A stretch of DNA of 13,552 bases from Betaproteobacteria bacterium. GTDB lineage: Bacteria; Pseudomonadota; Gammaproteobacteria; Burkholderiales; SG8-39. Positions 1-6,616 of the stretch are shown one piece after another. The position numbers and the translations under genes were made by a program. The notes below the pieces were generated by a model that saw nothing but the letters and a program-made list of their open reading frames with translations, had not been told where the DNA came from and made no database searches. Within the stretch, counting starts at the first letter, position 1. The number at the start of each line of letters is the position of its first letter. The stretch covers positions 1 through 13,552 of the forward strand of contig JAFARH010000206.1 in NCBI GenBank assembly GCA_019245555.1, written 5' to 3'.

Positions 1-49
1 GTGCCTCGATTGCGGAACGCGGATGATACCTGCGGGGGCAGGCATACGG

Positions 50-62
50 TAGAATCCCGCCC
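50..62 (+). promoter_or_regulatory. Probable -10 element and GC-rich discriminator of the tRNA-Ala promoter
   Basis: TAGAAT (50-55) matches the sigma-70 -10 consensus at five of six positions and is followed by a C-rich stretch, as in promoters of stable RNAs under stringent control. Transcription would begin near 62, about 10 nt before the tRNA. No convincing -35 box is visible about 17 bp upstream (around 27-32). The call rests on the -10 box and its position. Confidence 0.5.
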
Positions 63-71
63 TCTCCGAAC

Positions 72-147
<76 letters not shown>

Positions 148-158
148 AATTTTTCCTG

Positions 159-494
159 CTACCGCGGCGCTGTGCCGCCTGAGCCCGACGCGCTTCCGCC
201 CGCGCCCGATCCCATGCCGGTCGAGCCCGGGCCCGAATCGACACCGGAAGCTGAGCGGTCGCTCTGAGGTTCGCGCGTAGCGGCGCGCTCATGCTGTTGC
301 TGGAGGCAGGCTTTGCGAGCGTCACCCTCCAGGCGGTCGCAGATACCCGTATTCGGCGCGGCTCGTTCGTCCACTGATGCGGCATCGTGGGGTTGTGGGA
401 CTTGCGGAGTCGAACGGATCTGGCTGCCAGATCCCTGTCCCCATGCAGGCGCGAGGCAGAGCAATGCGATTGCCGTGGCGATTGATCTAAACAT
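159..494 (-). CDS. Small secreted protein of unknown function with a Cys pair and Gly/Ser-rich tail
   Basis: This 111-residue product is not recognised as a named family. The N-terminus MFRSIATAIALLCLAPAWG is a clear signal peptide with probable cleavage near residue 19-20, so the mature protein should be periplasmic or secreted. A short central segment, CDRLEGDARKAC (about residues 52-63), places two cysteines 11 residues apart and could form a disulfide; similar C-x-L-x-G-x-A-x-x-x-C segments occur, to my knowledge, in small hypothetical proteins of Proteobacteria. The C-terminal 40 residues are low complexity, rich in Gly and Ser. The start is the ATG at 494; the frame is open further upstream to 659, but that part lies inside the topoisomerase gene and is Arg-rich without a signal sequence. 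The start overlaps the topoisomerase stop by 8 nt, suggesting coupled translation. Confidence 0.65.
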   Translation of the reverse strand: MFRSIATAIALLCLAPAWGQGSGSQIRSTPQVPQPHDAASVDERAAPNTGICDRLEGDARKACLQQQHERAATREPQSDRSASGVDSGPGSTGMGSGAGGSASGSGGTAPR

Positions 495-1623
495 GGTTCG
501 CGGTGGAAACGTGCTCGGGCCGGCGTCGACGGGCCAGCGAGCGTGCGAGCGTCGACGCGAGCGAAGGCGCGCTCTTGCGCGGCCGTTTCTTCTCGAGGAG
601 TGCAAGGAGCGCCGCATGGTCGGAGCGGGTGCCCGCCGCGTTCTGCAAGCGGCCATCAAGATAGGTGTCGATGACCGTGGGATGGATGTAGCACTTGCGG
701 CACACCGCTTTCGTGTTGCGCAGCTCCTTCGCTACCGCCTGCACGGCCTGCGTGACTTCGCGTCGGCCCGCCGTTGCGGACGCCGGCGCGTCAAGCCGGC
801 GTAGTGCACGCAGGCAAAGGAGAGTGCCAGCCCACGTACGGAAGTCCTTGCTGGTGAACTCGGCCCCGGCGATCGACTTGAGGTACGCGTTGACGTCGTC
901 GGATTCGATAGGGTGCGGCTCGCCCTTTTCATCCACGTATTGAAAGAGCTCCTCGCCGGGCAGGTCCTGCATGTGCTGAACGATTCGCGCGATATGGCGA
1001 TCGGTGTATTCCACTTCATGCGGTACGCCGCTCTTGCCCTTGAACCGCAAGCGCAATGTCGAGCCGTTCACCCGCGCCTGGCGCTCGCGAAGGGTCGTGA
1101 GCCCGAACGATTCGTTCTCCCGCGCGTACTCGGCATTGCCGATGCGGATGAACGTGGCCTCAAGGAGGCGCACGATGGTCGCCAGCGCCTTGTCGCGCGG
1201 CAGGCCGGGGAGGCCGAGGTCCCGCGCTACGCGGCGGCGAATCCGCGGTAGGACGCGGGCGAATGCCGCCAGCCTGCCGTATTTCGTTTCATCTCGAACC
1301 TCGCGCCAGCGCTCGTGGTAGCGGTATTGTTTGCGGCCACGAGCGTCCCGCCCAGTCGCCTGGATGTGACCGTCAGCGCGCGGGCAGATCCAGACGTCGG
1401 TCCAGGCTGGCGGAACGGCCAGCTCGCGGATGCGATGAAGCGTCGCTCGATCGCGCACCCTTGCGCCGTTCGGCGACAGATAGCGAAATGCTTTTCCGGT
1501 CGCGCGTCGGGTGATGCCTGGCGAGGCGTCGCTCACGTACCTCAGGCCCGCAGCCCGGGCGGATTCCGTCGCGCATCTGTCCCGGTGGGCCGGCGTGTAA
1601 GACTTTCCCATCGACAGGCTCAT
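487..1623 (-). CDS. DNA topoisomerase IB (poxvirus/bacterial type)
   Basis: This 378-residue enzyme relaxes positive and negative supercoils by nicking one strand through a 3'-phosphotyrosine, without ATP. The N-terminal domain has the family signatures AGLRYVSD, GITR, PPAWTDVWICP and GRDARGRKQYRYH. The catalytic domain shows RIGN (Arg about 160), RFKGKSG (the loop lysine), KDFRTW (Arg about 262), LRNT (Asn about 303) and CRKCYIHP with the nucleophilic Tyr about 312. The Asn nine residues before the Tyr matches the Deinococcus enzyme, where Asn replaces the His of the vaccinia protein. Length is normal for bacterial members. The frame stays open to 1686, but starts there would overlap the divergent kinase gene; ATG at 1623 or the ATG at 1611 fit better, and neither has a strong ribosome binding site. 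It is followed by the small secreted-protein gene. Confidence 0.93.
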   Translation of the reverse strand: MSLSMGKSYTPAHRDRCATESARAAGLRYVSDASPGITRRATGKAFRYLSPNGARVRDRATLHRIRELAVPPAWTDVWICPRADGHIQATGRDARGRKQYRYHERWREVRDETKYGRLAAFARVLPRIRRRVARDLGLPGLPRDKALATIVRLLEATFIRIGNAEYARENESFGLTTLRERQARVNGSTLRLRFKGKSGVPHEVEYTDRHIARIVQHMQDLPGEELFQYVDEKGEPHPIESDDVNAYLKSIAGAEFTSKDFRTWAGTLLCLRALRRLDAPASATAGRREVTQAVQAVAKELRNTKAVCRKCYIHPTVIDTYLDGRLQNAAGTRSDHAALLALLEKKRPRKSAPSLASTLARSLARRRRPEHVSTANHV

Positions 1624-1658
1624 CGCAATCGGCGTGCCAGCGGTACTATCTGCGGCGA
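1624..1658. promoter_or_regulatory. Divergent promoter region between topoisomerase IB and the histidine kinase
   Basis: Only 35 nt separate the two start codons. On the plus strand TACTAT (1644-1649) ends 9 nt before the kinase ATG, so transcription would start almost at the start codon. On the minus strand TAGTAC (1648 to 1643) could act as a -10 for the topoisomerase with a leader of about 12 nt. No clear -35 boxes are seen. Both assignments are inferences from hexamer similarity and position. Confidence 0.35.
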
Positions 1659-2783
1659 ATGAGCCCGTGGCGACCGCTTGCCGCAAAACTCCAGCAGCTC
1701 GTCGACCGCATCGATCCGCAGGCCGGCCGCTACCGGATGCTCTTCGAGTCGAGCCCGTTGCCGATGTGGGTGCTGGATGATGAGAACCTGAAGTTCCTCG
1801 CGGTGAACGATGCTGCGCTGCGCCTTTATGGATATACGCGGGACGAATTTCTCGGCATGACCGCCTCCGACCTTCGCAGGGCCGACGAGCGCCGCGATTT
1901 CCTGCGCAACGAGCCTGGCGGCTCGGTTTATCGCGGCGTCTTCCGGCATGCCCGCAAGAACGGCGAGCCGATCGAGATCGACGGCGTTGGCCACCTGGTT
2001 GGCTGGCGCGGCCGGCGGGCTCGCCTCGTCGTGATCAACGACATTACGGAACGCGTGCGCACGCAGCAGGCGCTCGAACGCGTCAACCGCGAGCTCGAGC
2101 ACTCGCATGAACGCCTGCGTGCGCTGTCGCGCCGCCTGCTTGAAGTGCAGGAAGAGGAGCGGGGCCGCCTGGCACGCGACCTGCACGACGACATCGGACA
2201 GGCCCTGACGGCGCTCAAGATCCAGGTGGAATCACTGCAGCGGGGCGCCGAGCCCGCGCTGCGGACGCGCATCGCTGAAGGCGTGGATACGGTGCAGCAC
2301 ACCCTCGAGCGCGTGCGCCAGCTCTCACTCAGCCTGCGCCCACCCCAGCTCGACGATCTCGGCCTTGCCGCAGCGCTGCGCTCGCACCTCGATCGCCAGG
2401 CGAGCCTGGCCGGCCTCGCCGCACATTTCGATGCGAACGACGCGCCGCAGGACATCGAGACTGACACGGAGACTGCCTGCTTCCGTGTCGCACAAGAGGC
2501 GATCACCAATGTCGTGCGCCACGCCAAGGCGCGGACCGTGTGGGTCCGCCTGTCCATGGCGAGCGGCCGCCTGGTGCTCTCGGTCCGGGATGATGGACGC
2601 GGTTTCGACCTCGATGCCGTGCGCCGTCGGGGCGCGAGCGGCGCAAGCCTCGGTCTCATCGGCATGGAAGAGCGCGTCGCGCTCGCCGGCGGATCCTTCG
2701 AGCTACGGGCGTCGCCGGGACAAGGCACCGTGCTTCTCGCCAGCTTTCCGCCGCGCCGCCAGCCGAGCGAGCAGGCCGCATGA
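1659..2783 (+). CDS. Cytoplasmic PAS-domain sensor histidine kinase, NarX/DegS-like (HisKA_3)
   Basis: This 374-residue protein is a two-component sensor kinase that would autophosphorylate on His and pass phosphate to a response regulator. A PAS domain (about residues 24-130, ending in VVINDITER) provides sensing. A helical linker (about 131-165) leads to the HisKA_3 dimerisation domain with RDLHDDIG and phosphoacceptor His176. The HATPase_c domain has the N box (E280-AITN, Asn284), DDGRGF (311-316) and GLIGMEER. No transmembrane segment is present, so the signal is cytosolic; no haem or flavin ligand can be assigned from sequence. The LHDD form of the H box is typical of kinases that pair with LuxR-type regulators. 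The last codons overlap the next gene by ATGA (2780-2783), so the two are almost certainly cognate. Start ATG 1659 lacks a good Shine-Dalgarno; a start near residue 27 cannot be excluded. Confidence 0.93.
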   Translation: MSPWRPLAAKLQQLVDRIDPQAGRYRMLFESSPLPMWVLDDENLKFLAVNDAALRLYGYTRDEFLGMTASDLRRADERRDFLRNEPGGSVYRGVFRHARKNGEPIEIDGVGHLVGWRGRRARLVVINDITERVRTQQALERVNRELEHSHERLRALSRRLLEVQEEERGRLARDLHDDIGQALTALKIQVESLQRGAEPALRTRIAEGVDTVQHTLERVRQLSLSLRPPQLDDLGLAAALRSHLDRQASLAGLAAHFDANDAPQDIETDTETACFRVAQEAITNVVRHAKARTVWVRLSMASGRLVLSVRDDGRGFDLDAVRRRGASGASLGLIGMEERVALAGGSFELRASPGQGTVLLASFPPRRQPSEQAA

Positions 2784-3427
2784 CGATCCGCGTTCTCCTC
2801 GCGGACGATCACGCGCTGGTGCGGGCAGGAATTCGCTCGCTCCTCGGCGCGATGGCGGAAGTCACTGTGGTCGGCGAAGCGTCGAGCGGCGAAGAAGCTC
2901 TCGAGCTCGCCGCGCGCGAGCAACCCGATGTCGTGCTGATGGATATCGCCATGAAGGGAATTACCGGACTCGAGGCTGCGGCGCAGATGCGCGAGCGTGT
3001 GCCGTCCGTGCGAGTGGTAATCCTTTCAATGCATGCCGGCGAGGAGTACGTACTGCAGGCTTTGCGTGCCGGCGCGGCCGGGTATCTCCTTAAGGACGCG
3101 GCGACGGGAGAGCTAGAGCTCGCGCTGCGGAGCGTCATGCGAGGAGAGAGCTGGCTCAGCCCCGCGGTCTCGCGCCAGGTGGTCGAAGGTTATGTGCAGC
3201 GCACAGGCGGTGATGCGGCGCCGGATGTCCTCACCGCGCGTCAGCGCGAGGTATTGCGCCTTGTAGCTGGCGGCAAAAGCACAAAAGAGATCGCTTTCCT
3301 GCTCAACCTTTCAGTGAAGACAGTAGAGACGCACCGCGCACAAATCATGGATCGTCTTGGAATCCGCGACGTCGCCGGACTCGTGCGCTACGCGCTGCGC
3401 ACCGGGCTCGTGCCGCCCGACGCCTGA
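2780..3427 (+). CDS. Response regulator, NarL/FixJ family (receiver plus LuxR-type HTH)
   Basis: The 215-residue product is a transcription factor controlled by phosphorylation. The receiver domain (1-120) has the acidic pair D9-D10, phosphoacceptor D55 in VVLMDIAM, S83 in VILSMHA and K105 in YLLKDA, so all switch residues are present. The C-terminal HTH (about 151-197: LTARQREVLRLVAGGKSTKE onward, then VKTVETHRAQIMDRLGI) is a canonical LuxR/NarL DNA-binding domain. It overlaps the kinase stop codon by ATGA, and a GAGCAGG stretch upstream can serve as ribosome binding site. The target genes are unknown; the nearest candidates are the lone receiver gene downstream and its own operon. Confidence 0.95.
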   Translation: MTIRVLLADDHALVRAGIRSLLGAMAEVTVVGEASSGEEALELAAREQPDVVLMDIAMKGITGLEAAAQMRERVPSVRVVILSMHAGEEYVLQALRAGAAGYLLKDAATGELELALRSVMRGESWLSPAVSRQVVEGYVQRTGGDAAPDVLTARQREVLRLVAGGKSTKEIAFLLNLSVKTVETHRAQIMDRLGIRDVAGLVRYALRTGLVPPDA

Positions 3428-3452
3428 CAACTACGTCCCACGACTGACAACT
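3424..3452 (+). repeat. Direct repeat CTGACAACT, two copies 20 bp apart
   Basis: CTGACAACT occurs at 3424-3432 and again at 3444-3452, with a related CTGACG at 3454-3459. The start-to-start distance of 20 bp is close to two helical turns, as expected for tandem binding of a dimeric regulator. The first copy overlaps the response regulator stop codon. The 115-nt spacer to the receiver gene holds no other gene that I can support and no convincing intrinsic terminator. A role as operator is inference. Confidence 0.35.
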
Positions 3453-3523
3453 TCTGACGTTCTAGGGGATTCCTGAGGCACCACTACGGGCACGCCCTGA
3501 TACCGGTCGTCGCGCGCGCGATT

Positions 3524-3529
3524 TATGCT
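3524..3529 (+). promoter_or_regulatory. Possible -10 box of the lone receiver gene
   Basis: TATGCT is a good -10 match and would give a start of transcription near 3536, about 7 nt before the ATG at 3543. It overlaps the earlier in-frame ATG at 3525, which argues that translation starts at 3543 instead. No clear -35 box is visible at the expected distance. Confidence 0.35.
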
Positions 3530-3542
3530 CGTGTCCGATCCG

Positions 3543-3935
3543 ATGGAAGAAGAAGCTCCCAAGTTGAAGAAGGTGGCGATCGCCGATGACAGTCCGGCGT
3601 TCCTCGCCGCCGCCGCGAACTACGTAGCAAGCCTTCCGGGCTTCACGCTTGCCGGCACCGCCAGCAATCCGCCGCAGACGCTCGCGCTCGTCGAGCATTC
3701 GATGCCGGATGTGCTGCTCCTCGACCTCGGCATGGGGCCGAAGCGCGGCATGGAGCTCGTTCAGCAGGTGAAAGCAACCGCGGGTGCGCCTGCCGTGGTG
3801 GGACTCTCGCTCTTCGACACACCGGAGGCGGCCGCGGCCGCGCGGCGTGCCGGTGCCGACGAGCTCGTCGGCAAGGAAAGCTTTATTTCGAGTCTTTCTG
3901 CGGTCCTGGCGCGGCTTTTTCCAGCCGCTTCCTGA
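3543..3935 (+). CDS. Stand-alone response-regulator receiver protein
   Basis: The product (130 residues from ATG 3543) is one receiver domain with no output domain. It has the acidic pair D15-D16 in IADDSPAF, phosphoacceptor D61 in VLLLDLG, S89 in VGLSLFD and K111 in ELVGKES, so it should be phosphorylated. Such proteins act as phosphate sinks, phosphorelay intermediates or protein-protein switches. It lies 115 nt downstream of the kinase-regulator pair on the same strand, so the kinase is a likely phosphodonor (inference). The in-frame ATG at 3525 would add six residues (MLVSDP) but coincides with a -10-like hexamer. Its 3' end overlaps the convergent TPR gene by 53 nt. Confidence 0.85.
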   Translation: MEEEAPKLKKVAIADDSPAFLAAAANYVASLPGFTLAGTASNPPQTLALVEHSMPDVLLLDLGMGPKRGMELVQQVKATAGAPAVVGLSLFDTPEAAAAARRAGADELVGKESFISSLSAVLARLFPAAS

Positions 3936-4218
3936 ACACCGTCATTTCTTTCTCGGCCTGACGATCTCCCTTGGCCCGTGCGGCCTCGATGCCGCGCGAA
4001 TACGCATCGATTGCTTCCGCCTGCAGCCCCGCTTCGGTGAGCGAGCGGCCGAGCGCCTTCCAGGCCGCTGAATATTGCGGATCGCGTTCGACCGCGTCGC
4101 GCAGATACTGCGCGGCTCGGGTGTGATCGCCGGCTTTCGCATGCTCGAGGCCGAGCGAATAGCGCAAGAGCGCGTTGTCCCGCGGCGTGCCAAGCAGTTT
4201 CTCAAGGCTCGAAATCAT
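3883..4218 (-). CDS. Small TPR-repeat protein
   Basis: The 111-residue product has two tetratricopeptide repeats (about residues 15-48, LLRYSLGLEHAKAGDHTRAA onward, and 49-82, SAAWKALGRSLTEAGLQAEA onward), then a charged helical tail ending PQKDSK. TPR proteins are scaffolds for protein contacts; no catalytic motif is seen and no partner can be named. There is no signal peptide, so it should be cytosolic. The frame is open upstream to 4605, but that part is antisense to ridA; ATG 4218 gives the start expected for the repeat. It is divergent from ridA with 18 nt between start codons, and convergent with the receiver gene (3' overlap 3883-3935). Confidence 0.82.
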   Translation of the reverse strand: MISSLEKLLGTPRDNALLRYSLGLEHAKAGDHTRAAQYLRDAVERDPQYSAAWKALGRSLTEAGLQAEAIDAYSRGIEAARAKGDRQAEKEMTVFRKRLEKAAPGPQKDSK

Positions 4219-4236
4219 TGGGCTAAGATAACTCGC
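4219..4236. promoter_or_regulatory. Overlapping divergent -10 elements for the TPR gene and ridA
   Basis: The 18-nt gap carries a near-palindrome. Plus strand: TAAGAT (4224-4229), 7 nt before the ridA ATG. Minus strand: TATCTT (4230 to 4225), 6 nt before the TPR ATG. Both fit TAnnnT and would place transcription start at or next to the start codon. No Shine-Dalgarno can exist upstream in either message. -35 boxes would lie inside the opposite gene and are not obvious. Confidence 0.45.
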
Positions 4237-4614
4237 ATGAAAACCGCGATCCAGACACGCGACGCACCCGAGGCGATCGGCACTTACTCGCAGGCGGTGC
4301 GCGCCGGAAACACCGTCTATCTCTCGGGCCAGATCGGTCTTGATCCGGCGACGATGCAGCTCGCCGAGGGCATCGAGGGACAGACGCACCGCGTGTTCCG
4401 CAACCTCGCGGCCGTCGCGGCCGCAGCCGGCCTCGGCCTCGAGCATAGCGCGCGCATGACCGTGTATCTCATTGATCTTGCGCACTTCGCTCGCGTCAAC
4501 GAGATCATGGCGCAGTACGTGCGCGAGCCGTACCCGTCCCGCGCCGCCGTCGGCGTCGCCGGCCTGCCGCGCGGCGCCCTCGTCGAGATCGACGCCATCC
4601 TCCACGCGGGGTGA
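4237..4614 (+). CDS. ridA: RidA family enamine/imine deaminase
   Basis: RidA (YjgF/YER057c/UK114) hydrolyses reactive 2-aminoacrylate and related enamines released by PLP enzymes, protecting them from damage. The 125-residue product matches the family's length. Visible signatures are GTYSQAV near the N-terminus, LSGQIGLDP (29-37), the central NLAAVAAAAG helix and the C-terminal PSRAAVGVAGLPRGALVEID, where Arg102 corresponds to the conserved substrate-carboxylate-binding Arg of the RidA subgroup and Glu117 to the conserved acidic residue. The start ATG 4237 is preferred over the longer open frame, which is antisense to the TPR gene. It is the first gene of the tight run leading to ubiD; its TGA overlaps the recG GTG start (GTGA, 4611-4614). 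Confidence 0.93.
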   Translation: MKTAIQTRDAPEAIGTYSQAVRAGNTVYLSGQIGLDPATMQLAEGIEGQTHRVFRNLAAVAAAAGLGLEHSARMTVYLIDLAHFARVNEIMAQYVREPYPSRAAVGVAGLPRGALVEIDAILHAG

Positions 4615-6602
4615 AATCCGGCACGCTGGAGAAGCTGGGGCTCCGTTCGCGCCTCGACTTCGTCCTGCACCTGCCGCATCGCTACGAGGACGAAACCGTC
4701 CTGACGCCGGTGCATGCCGCGCCGCCGGGCCAGCCGGCGCTTATCCAGGCCCGCTTGCAACGCGTGGCCGTTGTCTTCAGAGGGAAGCGGCAGCTGATCG
4801 TCAACGCGGAGGGGCCGCTCATCCTGCGATTCTTCCATTTCCATCAGGGCCAGGTTGCCGCCTTCAAGCGCGCGATAGAAAACGGGCAGCTCGTGCGCGC
4901 ATTCGGCGAGGCGCGCCTGGGCGAGATGGTGCATCCGCGCTACCGCTTTGTCGCCGGTGATGAGCCCCTCCCCGAAACGCTGACACCGGTATACGCCGCC
5001 ACGGCGGGTGTTGGCCAAGGAACGCTCCGCCCCAAGGTGCTCGAGGCGCTGGATGCCGGGCCGCTCGAAGACACCGTGCCGCCGGAGCTGCGCCGCCGAT
5101 ACTCGCTTCCTGGATTCGAGGAGTCGGTCAAGCTGTTGCATCGGCCGCCGCCGGGCATCGATGCTGCGTCCCTCATCGGGCACACGCATCCGGCCTGGCG
5201 TCGCGTCAAGTTCGATGAGCTCCTCGCGCAGCAGCTGTCGATGCGCTTCGCGTACCGAACACGGCGCCGCCGGCGCGCGCAGGCGCTGCGCGCCGGCCCG
5301 CTGCTGAATAGCTTTCTTCGCAAGCTGCCGTTCAAGCTCACCGCCGCCCAGGAGCGCGCGCTGAACGAGGTGGTGAACGATCTGACCGAGGCTCATCCGA
5401 TGCAGCGGCTCCTGCAAGGCGACGTCGGCAGCGGCAAGACCATCATCGCCGCGATCGCCTGCCTCGCCGCGGTCGACTCCGGCGCGCAAGCGGCGGTGAT
5501 GGCGCCGACCGAGATTCTTTCCGAGCAGCACTATCGCAAGTTCAGCGAATGGCTCGCGCCGCTCAGAGTGCGTATCGCCTGGCTTCATGGCGGTCTCAGC
5601 GCTGCCGAGAAAAAACGCGTGCGGGCTGAGATTGCCTCCGGTGAGGCGCAGATAGTCATCGGTACGCACGCGCTCGTGCAGAAGGGCGTCGGCTTTGACC
5701 GGCTCGCGCTTGCGGTTGTCGACGAGCAGCATCGCTTCGGCGTGCAGCAGCGCCTCACGCTGCGCAAGAAAGGCGACGACACGGCGCCGCACCAGTTGAT
5801 GATGAGCGCTACGCCGATCCCGCGCACGCTGTCGATGACCTACTTCGCGGATCTGGACGTATCCGTCATCGACCAGATGCCGCCGGGTCGCCAGCCCGTG
5901 AAGACGCGATTGTTCTCTGCCGGCAAGCGCGCCGAAGTGCTCACGCGCATCCGCGCCGCCTGCGCGGAAGGGCAGCAAACCTATTGGGTCTGTCCGGTCA
6001 TCGAAGAATCCAAGGAAGGCGTGCAGACTGCGGTGGAAACCTATGAGCGGCTGAAGAACGAGCTTACCGGCCTCAAAGTGGGTCTGCTCCACGGCAGATT
6101 ACGACCGGAAGAGAAGGCCGCGGTGATGGAGGAGTTCATCGCCGGAAGCGTGCAGCTCCTCGTCTGCACCACGGTCATCGAGGTCGGCGTCGACGTGCCG
6201 AATGCGTCACTCATGGTCATCGAAAGCGCCGAGCGCTTCGGCCTTGCGCAGCTGCACCAGCTTCGCGGGCGGATCGGACGCGGCTCGCGCGAAAGTGTCT
6301 GCATCCTTCTCTACGGTGAGGCGCTCGCCGAGACGGCTCGCGAGCGGCTCAAGGTGATTTACGAAAACACCGACGGGTTCATCATTGCCCAGCGCGACCT
6401 TGAGCAGCGCGGCCCCGGCGAATATCTCGGCGAGCGCCAAAGCGGAGACCCGTTGCTGCGCTTCGCTGACGTGCAGCGCGACACCGATCTCGTCGGGATG
6501 GCGATCGCGGCGGCGGAGGAGATGATCGAGCACCACCCCGCCGCGGCGCGCGCACATGTCGAGCGCTGGCTCGGTAGCCGCAAGGACCTGACGCAAGCCT
6601 GA
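4611..6602 (+). CDS. recG: ATP-dependent DNA helicase RecG
   Basis: RecG is a double-stranded DNA translocase that remodels stalled forks, reverses forks and processes Holliday junctions, D-loops and R-loops. The 663-residue product has the N-terminal wedge domain (OB fold, about 30-120, LILRFFHF), then superfamily 2 helicase motifs: Walker A GDVGSGKT (270-277), TAPTEIL-like motif Ia (MAPTEIL, 297-303), DEQH box (371-374), SATPIPRT (399-406), and the helicase C domain with TTVIEVGVDVPNAS (520-533) and QLRGRIGRG (550-558). The C-terminal GPGEYLGERQSG region is the family's typical end. It starts with GTG overlapping the ridA stop; compared with the E. coli protein only about the first 15-20 residues are missing, so the start is credible. 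Confidence 0.97.
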   Translation: MKSGTLEKLGLRSRLDFVLHLPHRYEDETVLTPVHAAPPGQPALIQARLQRVAVVFRGKRQLIVNAEGPLILRFFHFHQGQVAAFKRAIENGQLVRAFGEARLGEMVHPRYRFVAGDEPLPETLTPVYAATAGVGQGTLRPKVLEALDAGPLEDTVPPELRRRYSLPGFEESVKLLHRPPPGIDAASLIGHTHPAWRRVKFDELLAQQLSMRFAYRTRRRRRAQALRAGPLLNSFLRKLPFKLTAAQERALNEVVNDLTEAHPMQRLLQGDVGSGKTIIAAIACLAAVDSGAQAAVMAPTEILSEQHYRKFSEWLAPLRVRIAWLHGGLSAAEKKRVRAEIASGEAQIVIGTHALVQKGVGFDRLALAVVDEQHRFGVQQRLTLRKKGDDTAPHQLMMSATPIPRTLSMTYFADLDVSVIDQMPPGRQPVKTRLFSAGKRAEVLTRIRAACAEGQQTYWVCPVIEESKEGVQTAVETYERLKNELTGLKVGLLHGRLRPEEKAAVMEEFIAGSVQLLVCTTVIEVGVDVPNASLMVIESAERFGLAQLHQLRGRIGRGSRESVCILLYGEALAETARERLKVIYENTDGFIIAQRDLEQRGPGEYLGERQSGDPLLRFADVQRDTDLVGMAIAAAEEMIEHHPAAARAHVERWLGSRKDLTQA

Positions 6603-6604
6603 GT

Positions 6605-6610
6605 TATCCT
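6605..6610 (+). promoter_or_regulatory. Possible -10 element just before ubiA
   Basis: TATCCT lies 6 nt before the GTG at 6617, in the 14-nt gap after recG. The octamer GAGTTATC (6601-6608) also occurs upstream of the TPR gene, again ending 8 nt before the start codon. This suggests an internal promoter giving a leaderless or nearly leaderless ubiA message, in addition to read-through from ridA-recG. Evidence is positional only. Confidence 0.3.
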
Positions 6611-6616
6611 TTGGGC

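Noticed and set aside
495..659. Longer start for the small secreted protein
   Set aside because: The extension lies within the topoisomerase gene, is Arg-rich and hides the signal peptide that begins at ATG 494.
3428..3542. A hidden small gene or small RNA in the gap after the response regulator
   Set aside because: No frame with a ribosome site and no stable hairpin with a T run was found; only the direct repeat and a -10-like box stand out.
4317..6092. A 591-codon open frame antisense to ridA and recG
   Set aside because: Same effect: the product has no recognisable domain and mirrors two certain genes.
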